From Acidobacteriota bacterium (GTDB taxonomy: Bacteria > Acidobacteriota > Vicinamibacteria > Vicinamibacterales > Vicinamibacteraceae): a stretch of DNA of 11,962 nt. The position numbers and the translations under genes are program-made. The stretch is from the NCBI GenBank assembly GCA_013695405.1, contig JACDAO010000273.1, positions 1 through 11,962 of the forward strand, given 5' to 3'. Under the pieces are notes generated by a model. It was not told the origin of the DNA. It made no database searches and was given only the letters and a program-made list of their open reading frames with translations. Below, one piece after another: positions 6,110-11,962 of the stretch; position 1 is the first letter of the stretch, and each line of letters opens with the position of its first letter.

Positions 6110-6363
6110 TGCCGATCGATGGGCCGCCTCCGCGCCCTGGGTCTCAGGCCAGTTTCCGGCGACGCACCGCGCGCGCACTCGCGGCTACCGCGCCACGCCC
6201 CGCGCCGTCGCCTCGCAGGCGTCGGTGAACGTGCGGGTCGACCAGGGTGCGCGTCAGCATCCTGTGACTGATCGAGGCCGAGCCGCTCAGGCCCGCGACG
6301 TGGCGACGATCGCCTGACGCACACCGCCGGTGTTCGCGATCGGCGCGCCGGCGCCGACCAGGA
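6110..6363. other. Gene-free stretch between exonuclease III and the small exported protein
   Basis: About 250 bp upstream of the promoter region, with no frame I would call a gene. It holds short GC-rich inverted repeats: TCAGGC...GCCTGA around 6288-6316, and GGCGC/GCGCC stems near 6341-6355 just past the exonuclease III stop. None has a T tract. Short minus-strand readings with codon-like character exist but lack start signals and are broken by stops. Confidence 0.5.
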
Positions 6364-7113
6364 CTACGGCGCGAACTCGATCATCAGCGGCGCGTGGTCG
6401 CTGGTGCCGAACTCGCGCTGACATACCGCGGTGCTCGCCGTGGCGCCGAGCGCTGCGCTGGCGAGCACGTAGTCGATCCGCCAGCCGATGTTGCGTTGCC
6501 GCATGTTGCGCCACGGTGCCCACCAGGTGAACAGCCCGTCATCGGCGGGATGCAGCCGGCGATGGACGTCATCCAGGCCGAGGTCGATCAGCTGCTGCAG
6601 CCGGCCGCGCTCGTCCGGTCGCTGGCCGATGCCGTTGGCCTTGCGCTCCTTCGGGTGGATGTCGCGATCGGTGAGGGCGACGTTGAGATCGCCGCAGATC
6701 AGCACACGTTGGCCGGCGCGATGCCGCTCGGCCACGTGGTCGCCGAGCGCCTCGAGGAACTGCATCTTGGCGGCAAAGTCCTTGCCGCCATTCGGCACGT
6801 AGACGCTGAGGATCTCGAGATCGTCCCTGGTGACGCTGGCGACGCGGTGCTCGAAGTCGAACGGCGGGTGCACCGCCTCGCAGGTCGCCACCGCAAGATC
6901 GCAATGCACCAGCAGGGCGACGCCCGAGTAGCCGCCGCCGCCGTGCCAGCAGGTCCAGTAGTCGTCACGGCCGGTGAGCACCAGTGGCACCTGATCGCGC
7001 GTCGCCTTGATCTCCTGCAGGCACAGCACGTCGGGGCGCTCCTGGTCGAGCCACTGCTCGACCTGCGAAGCGCGCGCCCGGATGCCGTTGACGTTCCACG
7101 TCGCCACTTTCAT
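6364..7113 (-). CDS. xth: Exodeoxyribonuclease III (AP endonuclease)
   Basis: Seen: 249 residues with the full exonuclease III pattern. MKVATWNVNGIRAR (Asn7), CLQEIKAT (metal ligand Glu34), SVYVPNGG (Tyr105), ICGDLNVALTDRD (Asp142, Asn144), WRIDYVLAS and the terminal SDHAPLMIEF (catalytic Asp239-His240) are all present. Known: the cytoplasmic, Mg-dependent enzyme cuts DNA 5' of abasic sites, removes 3' blocking groups and degrades 3' ends in base-excision repair. The length is slightly short against E. coli XthA (268) and close to the ExoA type. The start is fixed by the canonical MKVATWN opening, though no strong Shine-Dalgarno is seen. It lies 37 bp after the M1 aminopeptidase stop on the same strand and may be transcribed with it. 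No functional link to its neighbours is apparent. Confidence 0.95.
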   Translation of the reverse strand: MKVATWNVNGIRARASQVEQWLDQERPDVLCLQEIKATRDQVPLVLTGRDDYWTCWHGGGGYSGVALLVHCDLAVATCEAVHPPFDFEHRVASVTRDDLEILSVYVPNGGKDFAAKMQFLEALGDHVAERHRAGQRVLICGDLNVALTDRDIHPKERKANGIGQRPDERGRLQQLIDLGLDDVHRRLHPADDGLFTWWAPWRNMRQRNIGWRIDYVLASAALGATASTAVCQREFGTSDHAPLMIEFAP

Positions 7114-7150
7114 GCGGTCGAGGGCACGAGTGGCGGCGGGGCGACCACAC

Positions 7151-9019
7151 TCACTCGACGATGGTGTCGATGGTGCCGGACGACACCGAATGGTACGACG
7201 GGCGGGCCTGGCTGTAGACGCGCCGTGCGATTGGCTGTCCCCAGGGCGTCTGCATCAGGTCCTCGTAGAGCGGCTTGAGGAACTTGCGACGTCCCTGACT
7301 GGACAGGAAGCGCTCGACGGCCGGCAGCGCGGGGTCGTACTGGCGCGCGATCGCCACCCGCAGCCAGGCAAACAAAATTTCGCTGTTGCCGGAGGCAGCG
7401 AGCGCAAGCGTCGTGTCGAGATCGCGCATCTGCGCGGGCGCCAGCCGCGCGGTGCGCAGTTGCTCGAGGAAGTGTTGCCACTGCTGCGTCGACCAGGCGG
7501 CGGTCTGCAGCGTGCCGGCGGCGGCGCCGGCGCCGAAGCGGCGAGCCTCACTCTCGACCTCCGCGAGGGCGGGCGAGGACGGCACGACGGCCGTCGGCGG
7601 CAGCCCGGGCTGGGTGAGCCATGGCTGAAGGTCGAGACGCGCTTCGAGAGCGGTATCGCCGCGCAGCAACTGCTGCTGCAGATCGGTGACGAACTGCCCG
7701 GTGGTGATCGAGGTGAACGCATGCCGGTTGAAGTAGCCGCGCAACCATGGGTCGAACCGGTCGCGCCCGACCGCCTGTTCGATGGTGTGGAACAGCGCGG
7801 CGCCCTTTTCGTACGGTACCGCCGTCATGCCGTCGTCCGGGTCGCGCCCCTTCAGGTCGATCTGCAGGCGCGTGTCGGCGGCGGGCAGGTCCTGCATCGC
7901 CCGCGCCAGCTCGCCGCGGCCGAGCACCGCGAGCATCGCCGCCCGGTCGGCGCCGTAGAGCGCTTCCATGATCCGGTTCTCGAAATATGTGGTGACGCCC
8001 TCGTTCAGCCAGAAGTCGCCCCACGTGGCGTTGCTCACGAGGTTGCCCGACCACGAGTGCGCGAGTTCGTGCGCCAGCAGGCTGACCAGCGAGCGGTCGC
8101 CCGCCAGGATGGTCGGCGTCGCGAATGTCAGCCGCGGGTTCTCCATGCCGCCGAACGGGAACGAGGGCGGCAGCACCAGCACGTCGTAGCGGCCCCACCG
8201 GTACGGGCCACCGAGCGCCTCGGCCGCGGTGATCATCTTCTCGAGGTCGACCAGCTCACTGGCGGCCGACTCCAGCATCGCCGGCTCGGTGTAGACGCCG
8301 GTCCGGGGACCGAGTTCGCGGAACGACAGGTCGCCGACCGCCAGCGCGATCAGGTAGGGCGGGATCGCGTGCTCCATCCGGAACTCGAAGGTCCGCCGGC
8401 CCTGGCCCGCGTCGCGTCCGCCCGGGGCCAGCATTTCGGCCGCCATCACGGCCTTGAGCGGCGTCGGCACCGTGATGCGTGCATCGTAGGTCTGGCGGAT
8501 GCCCGGACTGTCCTGGGTCGGGATCCAGCTGCGCGTCAGGATCGCCTGGCCCTGCGAATACAGGTAGGGCTGCGATTTGCCCGAGGTCTGGGCCGGCGTG
8601 AGCCACTGCAGCGCGGCCGCGTCCTGACTGGTCTGGTACTGCACCGTGACCCGCTCGACGGCCTCGCTCAGGGTGATGTCCAGGGCCTGGCCGAGCACCG
8701 GCTCGGCGGGGCGGAGCGCGAAGGGCAGCGGATGCTGATCCTGATCGAAGACGCGCTCGATACGCAGGCCCTGCGTGTCGAGCACCAGCGTGCGGGCCTG
8801 GGGAGTGCGGGCAACCGTCAGCGTTGCCGTGCCGCGCAGCAGCCGCTTGGGAAAATCCGCCTCGAGATTCAGCGACACGTGTGTGACGCGCGCCTCGGCG
8901 GGCCGCGCGTGCGAGTGGATGTCCGGCACCGACGGCGGCTCTGGCATGGGAGGTGGCGAGCCGGCGCCCGAGCATCCGCTGACGGCGAGCAGCACGGCGG
9001 CGAGCAGCACGCGGGTCAT
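7151..9019 (-). CDS. Lipoprotein M1-family metallo-aminopeptidase
   Basis: Seen: 622 residues from the ATG at 9019. A lipoprotein signal (residues 1-15) ends in V-S-G-C with Cys16 as the lipidation site, followed by a Pro-rich spacer. The N-terminal beta domain carries PYLYSQGQAI and RSWIPTQDSPGIRQTY. The catalytic domain has the GGMEN exopeptidase motif (290-294), zinc ligands HELAH (His317, Glu318 as base, His321) with Glu340 in WLNEG, and Tyr403 in PYEKG. The C-terminal helical domain has GRRKFLKPLYEDL near the end, like leukotriene A4 hydrolase. Known: M1 enzymes remove N-terminal residues from peptides. The lipid anchor implies use of external or periplasmic peptides. The ATG overlaps the upstream TGA (9016-9019), so translation is probably coupled to the small membrane protein. 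The frame is open to 9061, but those 14 residues would displace the signal. Confidence 0.93.
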   Translation of the reverse strand: MTRVLLAAVLLAVSGCSGAGSPPPMPEPPSVPDIHSHARPAEARVTHVSLNLEADFPKRLLRGTATLTVARTPQARTLVLDTQGLRIERVFDQDQHPLPFALRPAEPVLGQALDITLSEAVERVTVQYQTSQDAAALQWLTPAQTSGKSQPYLYSQGQAILTRSWIPTQDSPGIRQTYDARITVPTPLKAVMAAEMLAPGGRDAGQGRRTFEFRMEHAIPPYLIALAVGDLSFRELGPRTGVYTEPAMLESAASELVDLEKMITAAEALGGPYRWGRYDVLVLPPSFPFGGMENPRLTFATPTILAGDRSLVSLLAHELAHSWSGNLVSNATWGDFWLNEGVTTYFENRIMEALYGADRAAMLAVLGRGELARAMQDLPAADTRLQIDLKGRDPDDGMTAVPYEKGAALFHTIEQAVGRDRFDPWLRGYFNRHAFTSITTGQFVTDLQQQLLRGDTALEARLDLQPWLTQPGLPPTAVVPSSPALAEVESEARRFGAGAAAGTLQTAAWSTQQWQHFLEQLRTARLAPAQMRDLDTTLALAASGNSEILFAWLRVAIARQYDPALPAVERFLSSQGRRKFLKPLYEDLMQTPWGQPIARRVYSQARPSYHSVSSGTIDTIVE

Positions 9020-9258
9020 CCGGCGGCCTCGGTCGCGGCGAACCGGCGGGCGTTGTGCCACCGTGCGCGGCGATGGGCCGTCCAGGCGGCAAGCACGTGA
9101 CAGATCCAGCCGAACGCCCCGCCCGTGCCGATCCAGAAGCCGGGTGTGATGATCAGCCAGAAGATGCCGCGCAGGAAGTCGCCGTTGTAGATCTGTCCGA
9201 CTCCCGGCACCACCACGCTGAGCACGGCTGCCAGGCCTGGATCCTTGCGAGACGCCAT
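9016..9258 (-). CDS. Small membrane protein, TM2-like
   Basis: Seen: 80 residues. ASRKDPGLAAVLSVVVPGVGQIYNG opens into a first hydrophobic stretch. The P-G-x-G-Q-x-Y-x-G motif and FLRGIFW follow, as in TM2-domain-like proteins. A second hydrophobic segment (FWLIITPGFWIGTGGAFGWICHVLAAW, about 33-59) leads to a basic, Arg-rich tail. Known: TM2-type proteins are two-helix membrane proteins of unclear function, often next to peptidases or kinases. It precedes the M1 aminopeptidase with an ATGA overlap, so the two are probably made together. No Shine-Dalgarno is visible, and an extended -10-like element ends 6 bases before the ATG, so a leaderless transcript is possible. The upstream uronate isomerase stops 50 bp away. 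Confidence 0.8.
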   Translation of the reverse strand: MASRKDPGLAAVLSVVVPGVGQIYNGDFLRGIFWLIITPGFWIGTGGAFGWICHVLAAWTAHRRARWHNARRFAATEAAG

Positions 9259-9264
9259 CTACCA

Positions 9265-9273
9265 GTCATAGCA
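9265..9273 (-). promoter_or_regulatory. Extended -10 candidate for a leaderless transcript
   Basis: Minus-strand TGCTATGAC (9273-9265) resembles an extended -10 element and ends 6 bases before the ATG at 9258. That would place the transcription start at or next to the A of the start codon. No -35 hexamer and no Shine-Dalgarno are visible. Low certainty. Confidence 0.3.
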
Positions 9274-9308
9274 CAGGCTCTGCGTCATGGCGACGCGATC
9301 GCGGGCGC

Positions 9309-10709
9309 TCAGGACAGCCGATAGACCTGCTTCACCAGCTTCGCGCTGAGATCGACGATCACGTCGTGAGCGTCGGCCTCGTCGAGGATGTGACGGGTCA
9401 CCAACTGGGCGAGGAAGGTCGCGTCGACGCGACGCGCCACGTCGTGGCGTGCCGGAATCGACGGAAAGGCGCGGGTGTCGTCGTTGAAGCCGGCCGTGTT
9501 GTAGAAGCCGGCGGTCTCGGTGGCGGCGTGGCGGAAGCGCAGCATGCCCTCGATGCTGTCGTGGAACCACCACGGCGGACCGAGCACCACGGCGGGGTAG
9601 TGTCCAGCCAGCGGCGCCAGTTCGCGGCTGTAGACCGTTTCGTCGAGCGTGAACAGCACCAGCGTGAAGCCTGGTGCATTGCCGTAGGCGTTCAGCAGCG
9701 CGTGCAGGTTGCGGGTGTACTCGGTTGCCAGCGGGATGTCGCAGCCGCGGTCGGGACCGAAGCGCTCGAACAGCTGCGTGTTGTGATTGCGGAAGCTGCC
9801 CGGATGCAGCTGCATGGTCAGCCCGTCGTCGACGCTCATGCGGGCCATCTCCATCAGCATGTGTGCGCCGAACCGGTCCGAGTCGTGCTGCGGTACGCGG
9901 CCGGCGAGCGCCCGTTCGTACAACCGCGCCGCCTCGGTCTCGTCGAGGCGCTCGGTGTACGGCACCGCCACGGCATGGTCGGTGGCCGTTGCGCCCATGT
10001 GCTTGAAGAACGCCCGGCGGTGTTCGAGGGCGTGGATGTACGACCGATAGGTGCTCATCGACTCGCCGCTGGCCGCGCCGATCCGGTCGATCTCGGCGCG
10101 CCATCCGGGGTGCGACAAGGTCACAGCGAGGTCGGGCCGGAACGTCGGACGGACGTTGCCCCAGCCCTCCTCGCGCATCGCCCGGTGAGACTCGAGCGGA
10201 TCGCCGGCGGCGTCGGTGGTGCACAAAACCTCGATGCGGAATCGCTCGTACAGCGATCGCGGCAGGAACTCCGGTTGGCGCAGGCAGGCTTCGAGGTGGT
10301 CGTAGATGGCCGGCGCGGTCGCGCCGCTGAGCGGTTCGGTGACGCCGAACACGCCCTCCAGCTCATGACGGAGCCAGGCGCCGCTCGGCGTGGCGCGGAA
10401 CAGGTGGAAGTGCTCGGCGAACAGCTGCCAAATCCGTTTCGGGTCGGACTCGACCGGCGTGCCGTCGCGGGTCGGGATGCCGAGCCGCTCCAGCCCCACG
10501 CCCTGCGAGTACAGCATCCGCGTGATGTAATGGTCGGGAATCACCAGCAGTGCAGCCGGGTCGGGAAACGGCTGGTTGTCGGCCAGCAATCGCGGGTCGA
10601 CGTGCCCGTGCGGGCACACCAGGGGCAGGTCGGCTACCCTCGCGTACAGCGCAGCCGCAATCGCGCGCGTAGCGGGATCGGGATCGAAGTAGCGGTGCGG
10701 ATGCAGCAT
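9309..10709 (-). CDS. uxaC: Uronate isomerase (glucuronate/galacturonate isomerase)
   Basis: Seen: 466 residues from the ATG at 10709, close to the 470 of E. coli UxaC. The amidohydrolase-type metal motif is VCPHGHVDP (His34, His36). Family blocks follow: DHYITRMLYSQG, EVLCTTDAAGDPLE, HPGWRAEI, MQLHPGSFRNHN, and GPPWWFHDS with FYNTAGFNDDTRAFPSIPARHD near the C-terminus. Known: it interconverts glucuronate and fructuronate, or galacturonate and tagaturonate, the first cytoplasmic step of uronic acid use. The frame is open to 11009, but that would read through the VOC gene, and family similarity begins at MLHPHRYF. No Shine-Dalgarno is obvious. A direct repeat (TAATGC twice, 10721-10733) lies just upstream. 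No uxuA, uxaB or kdg genes lie nearby, so the rest of the pathway is elsewhere. Confidence 0.95.
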   Translation of the reverse strand: MLHPHRYFDPDPATRAIAAALYARVADLPLVCPHGHVDPRLLADNQPFPDPAALLVIPDHYITRMLYSQGVGLERLGIPTRDGTPVESDPKRIWQLFAEHFHLFRATPSGAWLRHELEGVFGVTEPLSGATAPAIYDHLEACLRQPEFLPRSLYERFRIEVLCTTDAAGDPLESHRAMREEGWGNVRPTFRPDLAVTLSHPGWRAEIDRIGAASGESMSTYRSYIHALEHRRAFFKHMGATATDHAVAVPYTERLDETEAARLYERALAGRVPQHDSDRFGAHMLMEMARMSVDDGLTMQLHPGSFRNHNTQLFERFGPDRGCDIPLATEYTRNLHALLNAYGNAPGFTLVLFTLDETVYSRELAPLAGHYPAVVLGPPWWFHDSIEGMLRFRHAATETAGFYNTAGFNDDTRAFPSIPARHDVARRVDATFLAQLVTRHILDEADAHDVIVDLSAKLVKQVYRLS

Positions 10710-10745
10710 GCAGGACAGGGTAATGCTTAATGCAAGCGCAGGTAG

Positions 10746-10765
10746 CCGCCGGACTTGTCCGGCGG
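10746..10765. repeat. Perfect palindrome between the VOC gene and uxaC
   Basis: CCGCCGGAC (10746-10754) and GTCCGGCGG (10757-10765) are exact inverted repeats around TT. As RNA this is a 9-bp (or 8-bp with tetraloop) GC-rich hairpin, 10 bases past the VOC stop. No T tract follows on the minus strand. It may be a Rho-independent-like end, an mRNA stabiliser, or one copy of a dispersed REP-like element. Confidence 0.6.
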
Positions 10766-10774
10766 GCACCACGC

Positions 10775-11209
10775 CTACTGTACGGCTGGCAACGCGGCCT
10801 GTTGCACCGCCGTCGGGTCCATCCACAGCACTTCCCAGTGGTGGCCGTCCAGATCGTAGAAGCTCGAGGCGTACATGAAGCCGTGGTCGTTGGCCGGCAT
10901 GGCCGCAGCGCCCCCCGCCGCCAGCGCCTTGTCGACCAAATCGTCGACTTCGGCTCGATTGCTGCACGACAGCGCGAGCAGCGCCTCGGTCTGGCTTGCC
11001 GTGTCGCAAATCTGGCGCGTGGTGAAGGTCCGGAAGAACGGCTCGAGCAGCAGCATCACGAACGCCTCCTCGCTGACGATCATGCAGGCCGCCTTGTCGT
11101 CTGTGAACTGCGGGTTGAAGGTGAAGCCGAGCGCGCCGAAGAACGCCATCGACTTCTGGAGATCACGCACGGACAGGTTGACGAAGATCTTGCGAGCGGG
11201 GGTGGACAT
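10775..11209 (-). CDS. VOC-superfamily (glyoxalase/bleomycin-resistance-like) protein
   Basis: Seen: 144 residues from the ATG at 11209. KIFVNLSVRDLQKSMAFFGALGFTFNPQF is the first beta-alpha-beta half, and ACMIVSEEAFVMLLLE its closing strands. A second half runs from ALLALSCSNRAEVDDLV to SSFYDLDGHHWEVLWMD, with Glu126 in the usual metal-ligand position. Known: VOC proteins bind a metal in paired beta-alpha-beta-beta-beta modules and include glyoxalases, dioxygenases and antibiotic-binding proteins. The substrate cannot be assigned. GGAG with about 6-base spacing supports this start; the frame is open to 11269, but those residues do not look like the family. The sigma-factor gene ends 97 bp upstream on the same strand, so it could be a target of that sigma factor. 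Probably cytoplasmic. Confidence 0.88.
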   Translation of the reverse strand: MSTPARKIFVNLSVRDLQKSMAFFGALGFTFNPQFTDDKAACMIVSEEAFVMLLLEPFFRTFTTRQICDTASQTEALLALSCSNRAEVDDLVDKALAAGGAAAMPANDHGFMYASSFYDLDGHHWEVLWMDPTAVQQAALPAVQ

Positions 11210-11277
11210 CGGGCTCTCCAGTTGTGTGTGGCAAGTGGGAGGTAGACCGAGCGCTGCCACCAGAATCATCGGTGCTG

Positions 11278-11298
11278 CTGGCCGGCGGCGCCGGCCAG
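11278..11298 (-). terminator. Terminator-like hairpin after the sigma factor gene
   Basis: CTGGCCGG (11278-11285) pairs perfectly with CCGGCCAG (11291-11298) around a 5-base loop, 8 bases past the sigma factor stop. No T tract follows on the minus strand, so intrinsic termination would be weak. The rest of the 97-bp gap to the VOC gene shows only that gene's GGAG site. Confidence 0.35.
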
Positions 11299-11306
11299 GC
11301 TGGCGG

Positions 11307-11962
11307 TCAGGCGGCCAGCCGGATCGGCAACCCGAAGGTCGGGAACAGCGCCTCGACGTCGAGGAACGACGTCCAGGACGCGATCTGCCCGCCCGACAGC
11401 TCGAGCACGATCAGCGCCCAGGCCTGGTGACTGCCGCCGGCGGCACGGCGGTACTGCGCAAATGCCGGTGAGCCGCAGGCCTCGACCGGCACCAGCCGGG
11501 AGCCGCGGCAACCGATCCCGCGGCCGAGCAACCAGCTGCGGATCGGCTCGTGGCCACGCAGCCACAGCGTGTACGGCGGCATCGACAGCGCCGCGTCCTC
11601 GCGCAGCAGCGTCACCAGTCCGTCAACGTCGTACTCGTGAAACGCCTCGACATAGCGATCGAGCAGCCCGGTCTGCTCGTCGGTGAGCGCGCCGACCTGC
11701 GCCGTGACGTCGCGCGCGGCCAGCGTCGCGCGGGCCCGCTGCAGGGCGCTGTTGACGGCCGCCACCGACGTCGCCAGGGACTCGGCCACTTCGGCCGCCG
11801 ACCAGCCGAGCACTTCGGTGAGCAGCAGCGCCGCACGCTGCCGCGGCGGCAGGTGCTGCAGCGCGGCGACGAACGCCAGCCGGATCGATTCGCGGCCTAC
11901 CGCGATGTCCGCCGGGTCCGCCGCGGTCGTCTGCAGCTGCGACTCGAGCATCGGCTCCAGCC
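11307..11962 (-). CDS. ECF sigma factor with C-terminal SnoaL-like domain (5' end outside window)
   Basis: Seen: 217 residues, with the N-terminal part (region 2) beyond the right edge. The fragment opens LEPMLES, then region 4: [35 protein letters not shown] with the recognition helix [17 protein letters not shown] (about visible residues 28-80). A second domain (about 95-205) starts [32 protein letters not shown], the pattern of a SnoaL/NTF2-like fold, and ends [14 protein letters not shown]. Known: extended ECF groups (ECF41, ECF56; the TIGR02960-type sigma factors) carry such a domain, which modulates activity in place of a classical anti-sigma factor. The fragment best fits the TIGR02960 type, by recall. 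The internal ATG at 11951 is not the start, because homologous residues precede it. The VOC gene follows 97 bp downstream. Confidence 0.9.
   Translation of the reverse strand, partial: LEPMLESQLQTTAADPADIAVGRESIRLAFVAALQHLPPRQRAALLLTEVLGWSAAEVAESLATSVAAVNSALQRARATLAARDVTAQVGALTDEQTGLLDRYVEAFHEYDVDGLVTLLREDAALSMPPYTLWLRGHEPIRSWLLGRGIGCRGSRLVPVEACGSPAFAQYRRAAGGSHQAWALIVLELSGGQIASWTSFLDVEALFPTFGLPIRLAA

Noticed and set aside
6205-6363. Possible decayed gene or short peptide between exonuclease III and the small exported protein
   Set aside because: Short coding-like readings occur in two minus frames, but no start signal, domain or frameshift-linked longer reading could be supported.
7007-9100. 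Very long plus-strand open frame (about 700 codons) antisense to the M1 aminopeptidase
   Set aside because: Its product is Arg/Gly/Ala-rich with no domain pattern, and the opposite strand encodes a complete, motif-perfect enzyme. Long antisense frames are normal at this GC content.
9366-10730. Plus-strand open frame of about 450 codons antisense to uxaC
   Set aside because: Same reason: no motif, and the other strand has a full-length uronate isomerase.
10710-11009. N-terminal extension of uronate isomerase
   Set aside because: The extra residues overlap the VOC gene in another frame, and family similarity begins at the ATG at 10709.
1-11962. CRISPR array, tRNA, rRNA, insertion sequence, integrase or attachment site
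   Set aside because: I found no evenly spaced repeats, tRNA-like cloverleaf, transposase motif or flanking direct repeats. The only tandem repeat is inside the coding sequence at 1482-1955.

Overview
The window is very GC-rich bacterial chromosome. Almost everything is coded on the minus strand, with short gaps and several start/stop overlaps. I see no mobile element, tRNA, rRNA or CRISPR array. The protein set points to a free-living, heterotrophic Acidobacteriota, perhaps of the Vicinamibacteria type: exported small 'GTWKMN/AKS' beta-rich proteins, secreted sulfatase and serine hydrolase, a Tat-exported PLP enzyme, a lipoprotein M1 peptidase, and an ECF sigma factor with a SnoaL-like tail. 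That placement is inference from family flavour, not a computed taxonomy.

Layout, right to left in the direction of minus-strand transcription: the C-terminal two-thirds of an ECF sigma factor with a SnoaL-like domain (11307-11962, runs off the right edge); a VOC/glyoxalase-like protein (10775-11209); uronate isomerase UxaC (9309-10709); a small two-helix membrane protein (9016-9258) whose stop overlaps the start of a lipoprotein M1 aminopeptidase (7151-9019); exonuclease III (6364-7113); about 320 bp without a convincing gene, holding a good promoter; an exported small protein (5544-6035); an exported type I sulfatase (4010-5467); a Tat-exported HisC-like aminotransferase (2766-3881) whose stop overlaps the start of an exported propeller-like protein (1966-2769). 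The only plus-strand gene (1410-1964) encodes an exported protein made of three copies of a roughly 47-residue module, and it meets the propeller gene tail to tail with one base between stop codons. Left of it, and divergent from it, an HD-domain protein resembling MESH1-type small alarmone hydrolases (786-1325) is followed by a serine hydrolase (1-759, runs off the left edge).

Functionally this is a patchwork of short transcription units rather than one pathway. The common theme is the cell envelope: seven of twelve genes carry a Sec, Tat or lipoprotein signal and an eighth is an integral membrane protein. Sulfatase plus uronate isomerase fits growth on sulfated or uronic-acid-containing glycans, but they lie in separate units, so the link is only suggestive. 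The most unusual items are the Tat-exported aminotransferase coupled to an exported propeller, the triple-module protein, the small alarmone-hydrolase-like enzyme, and several palindrome-bearing promoters. I did not find a clear new multi-gene defence or mobile system.
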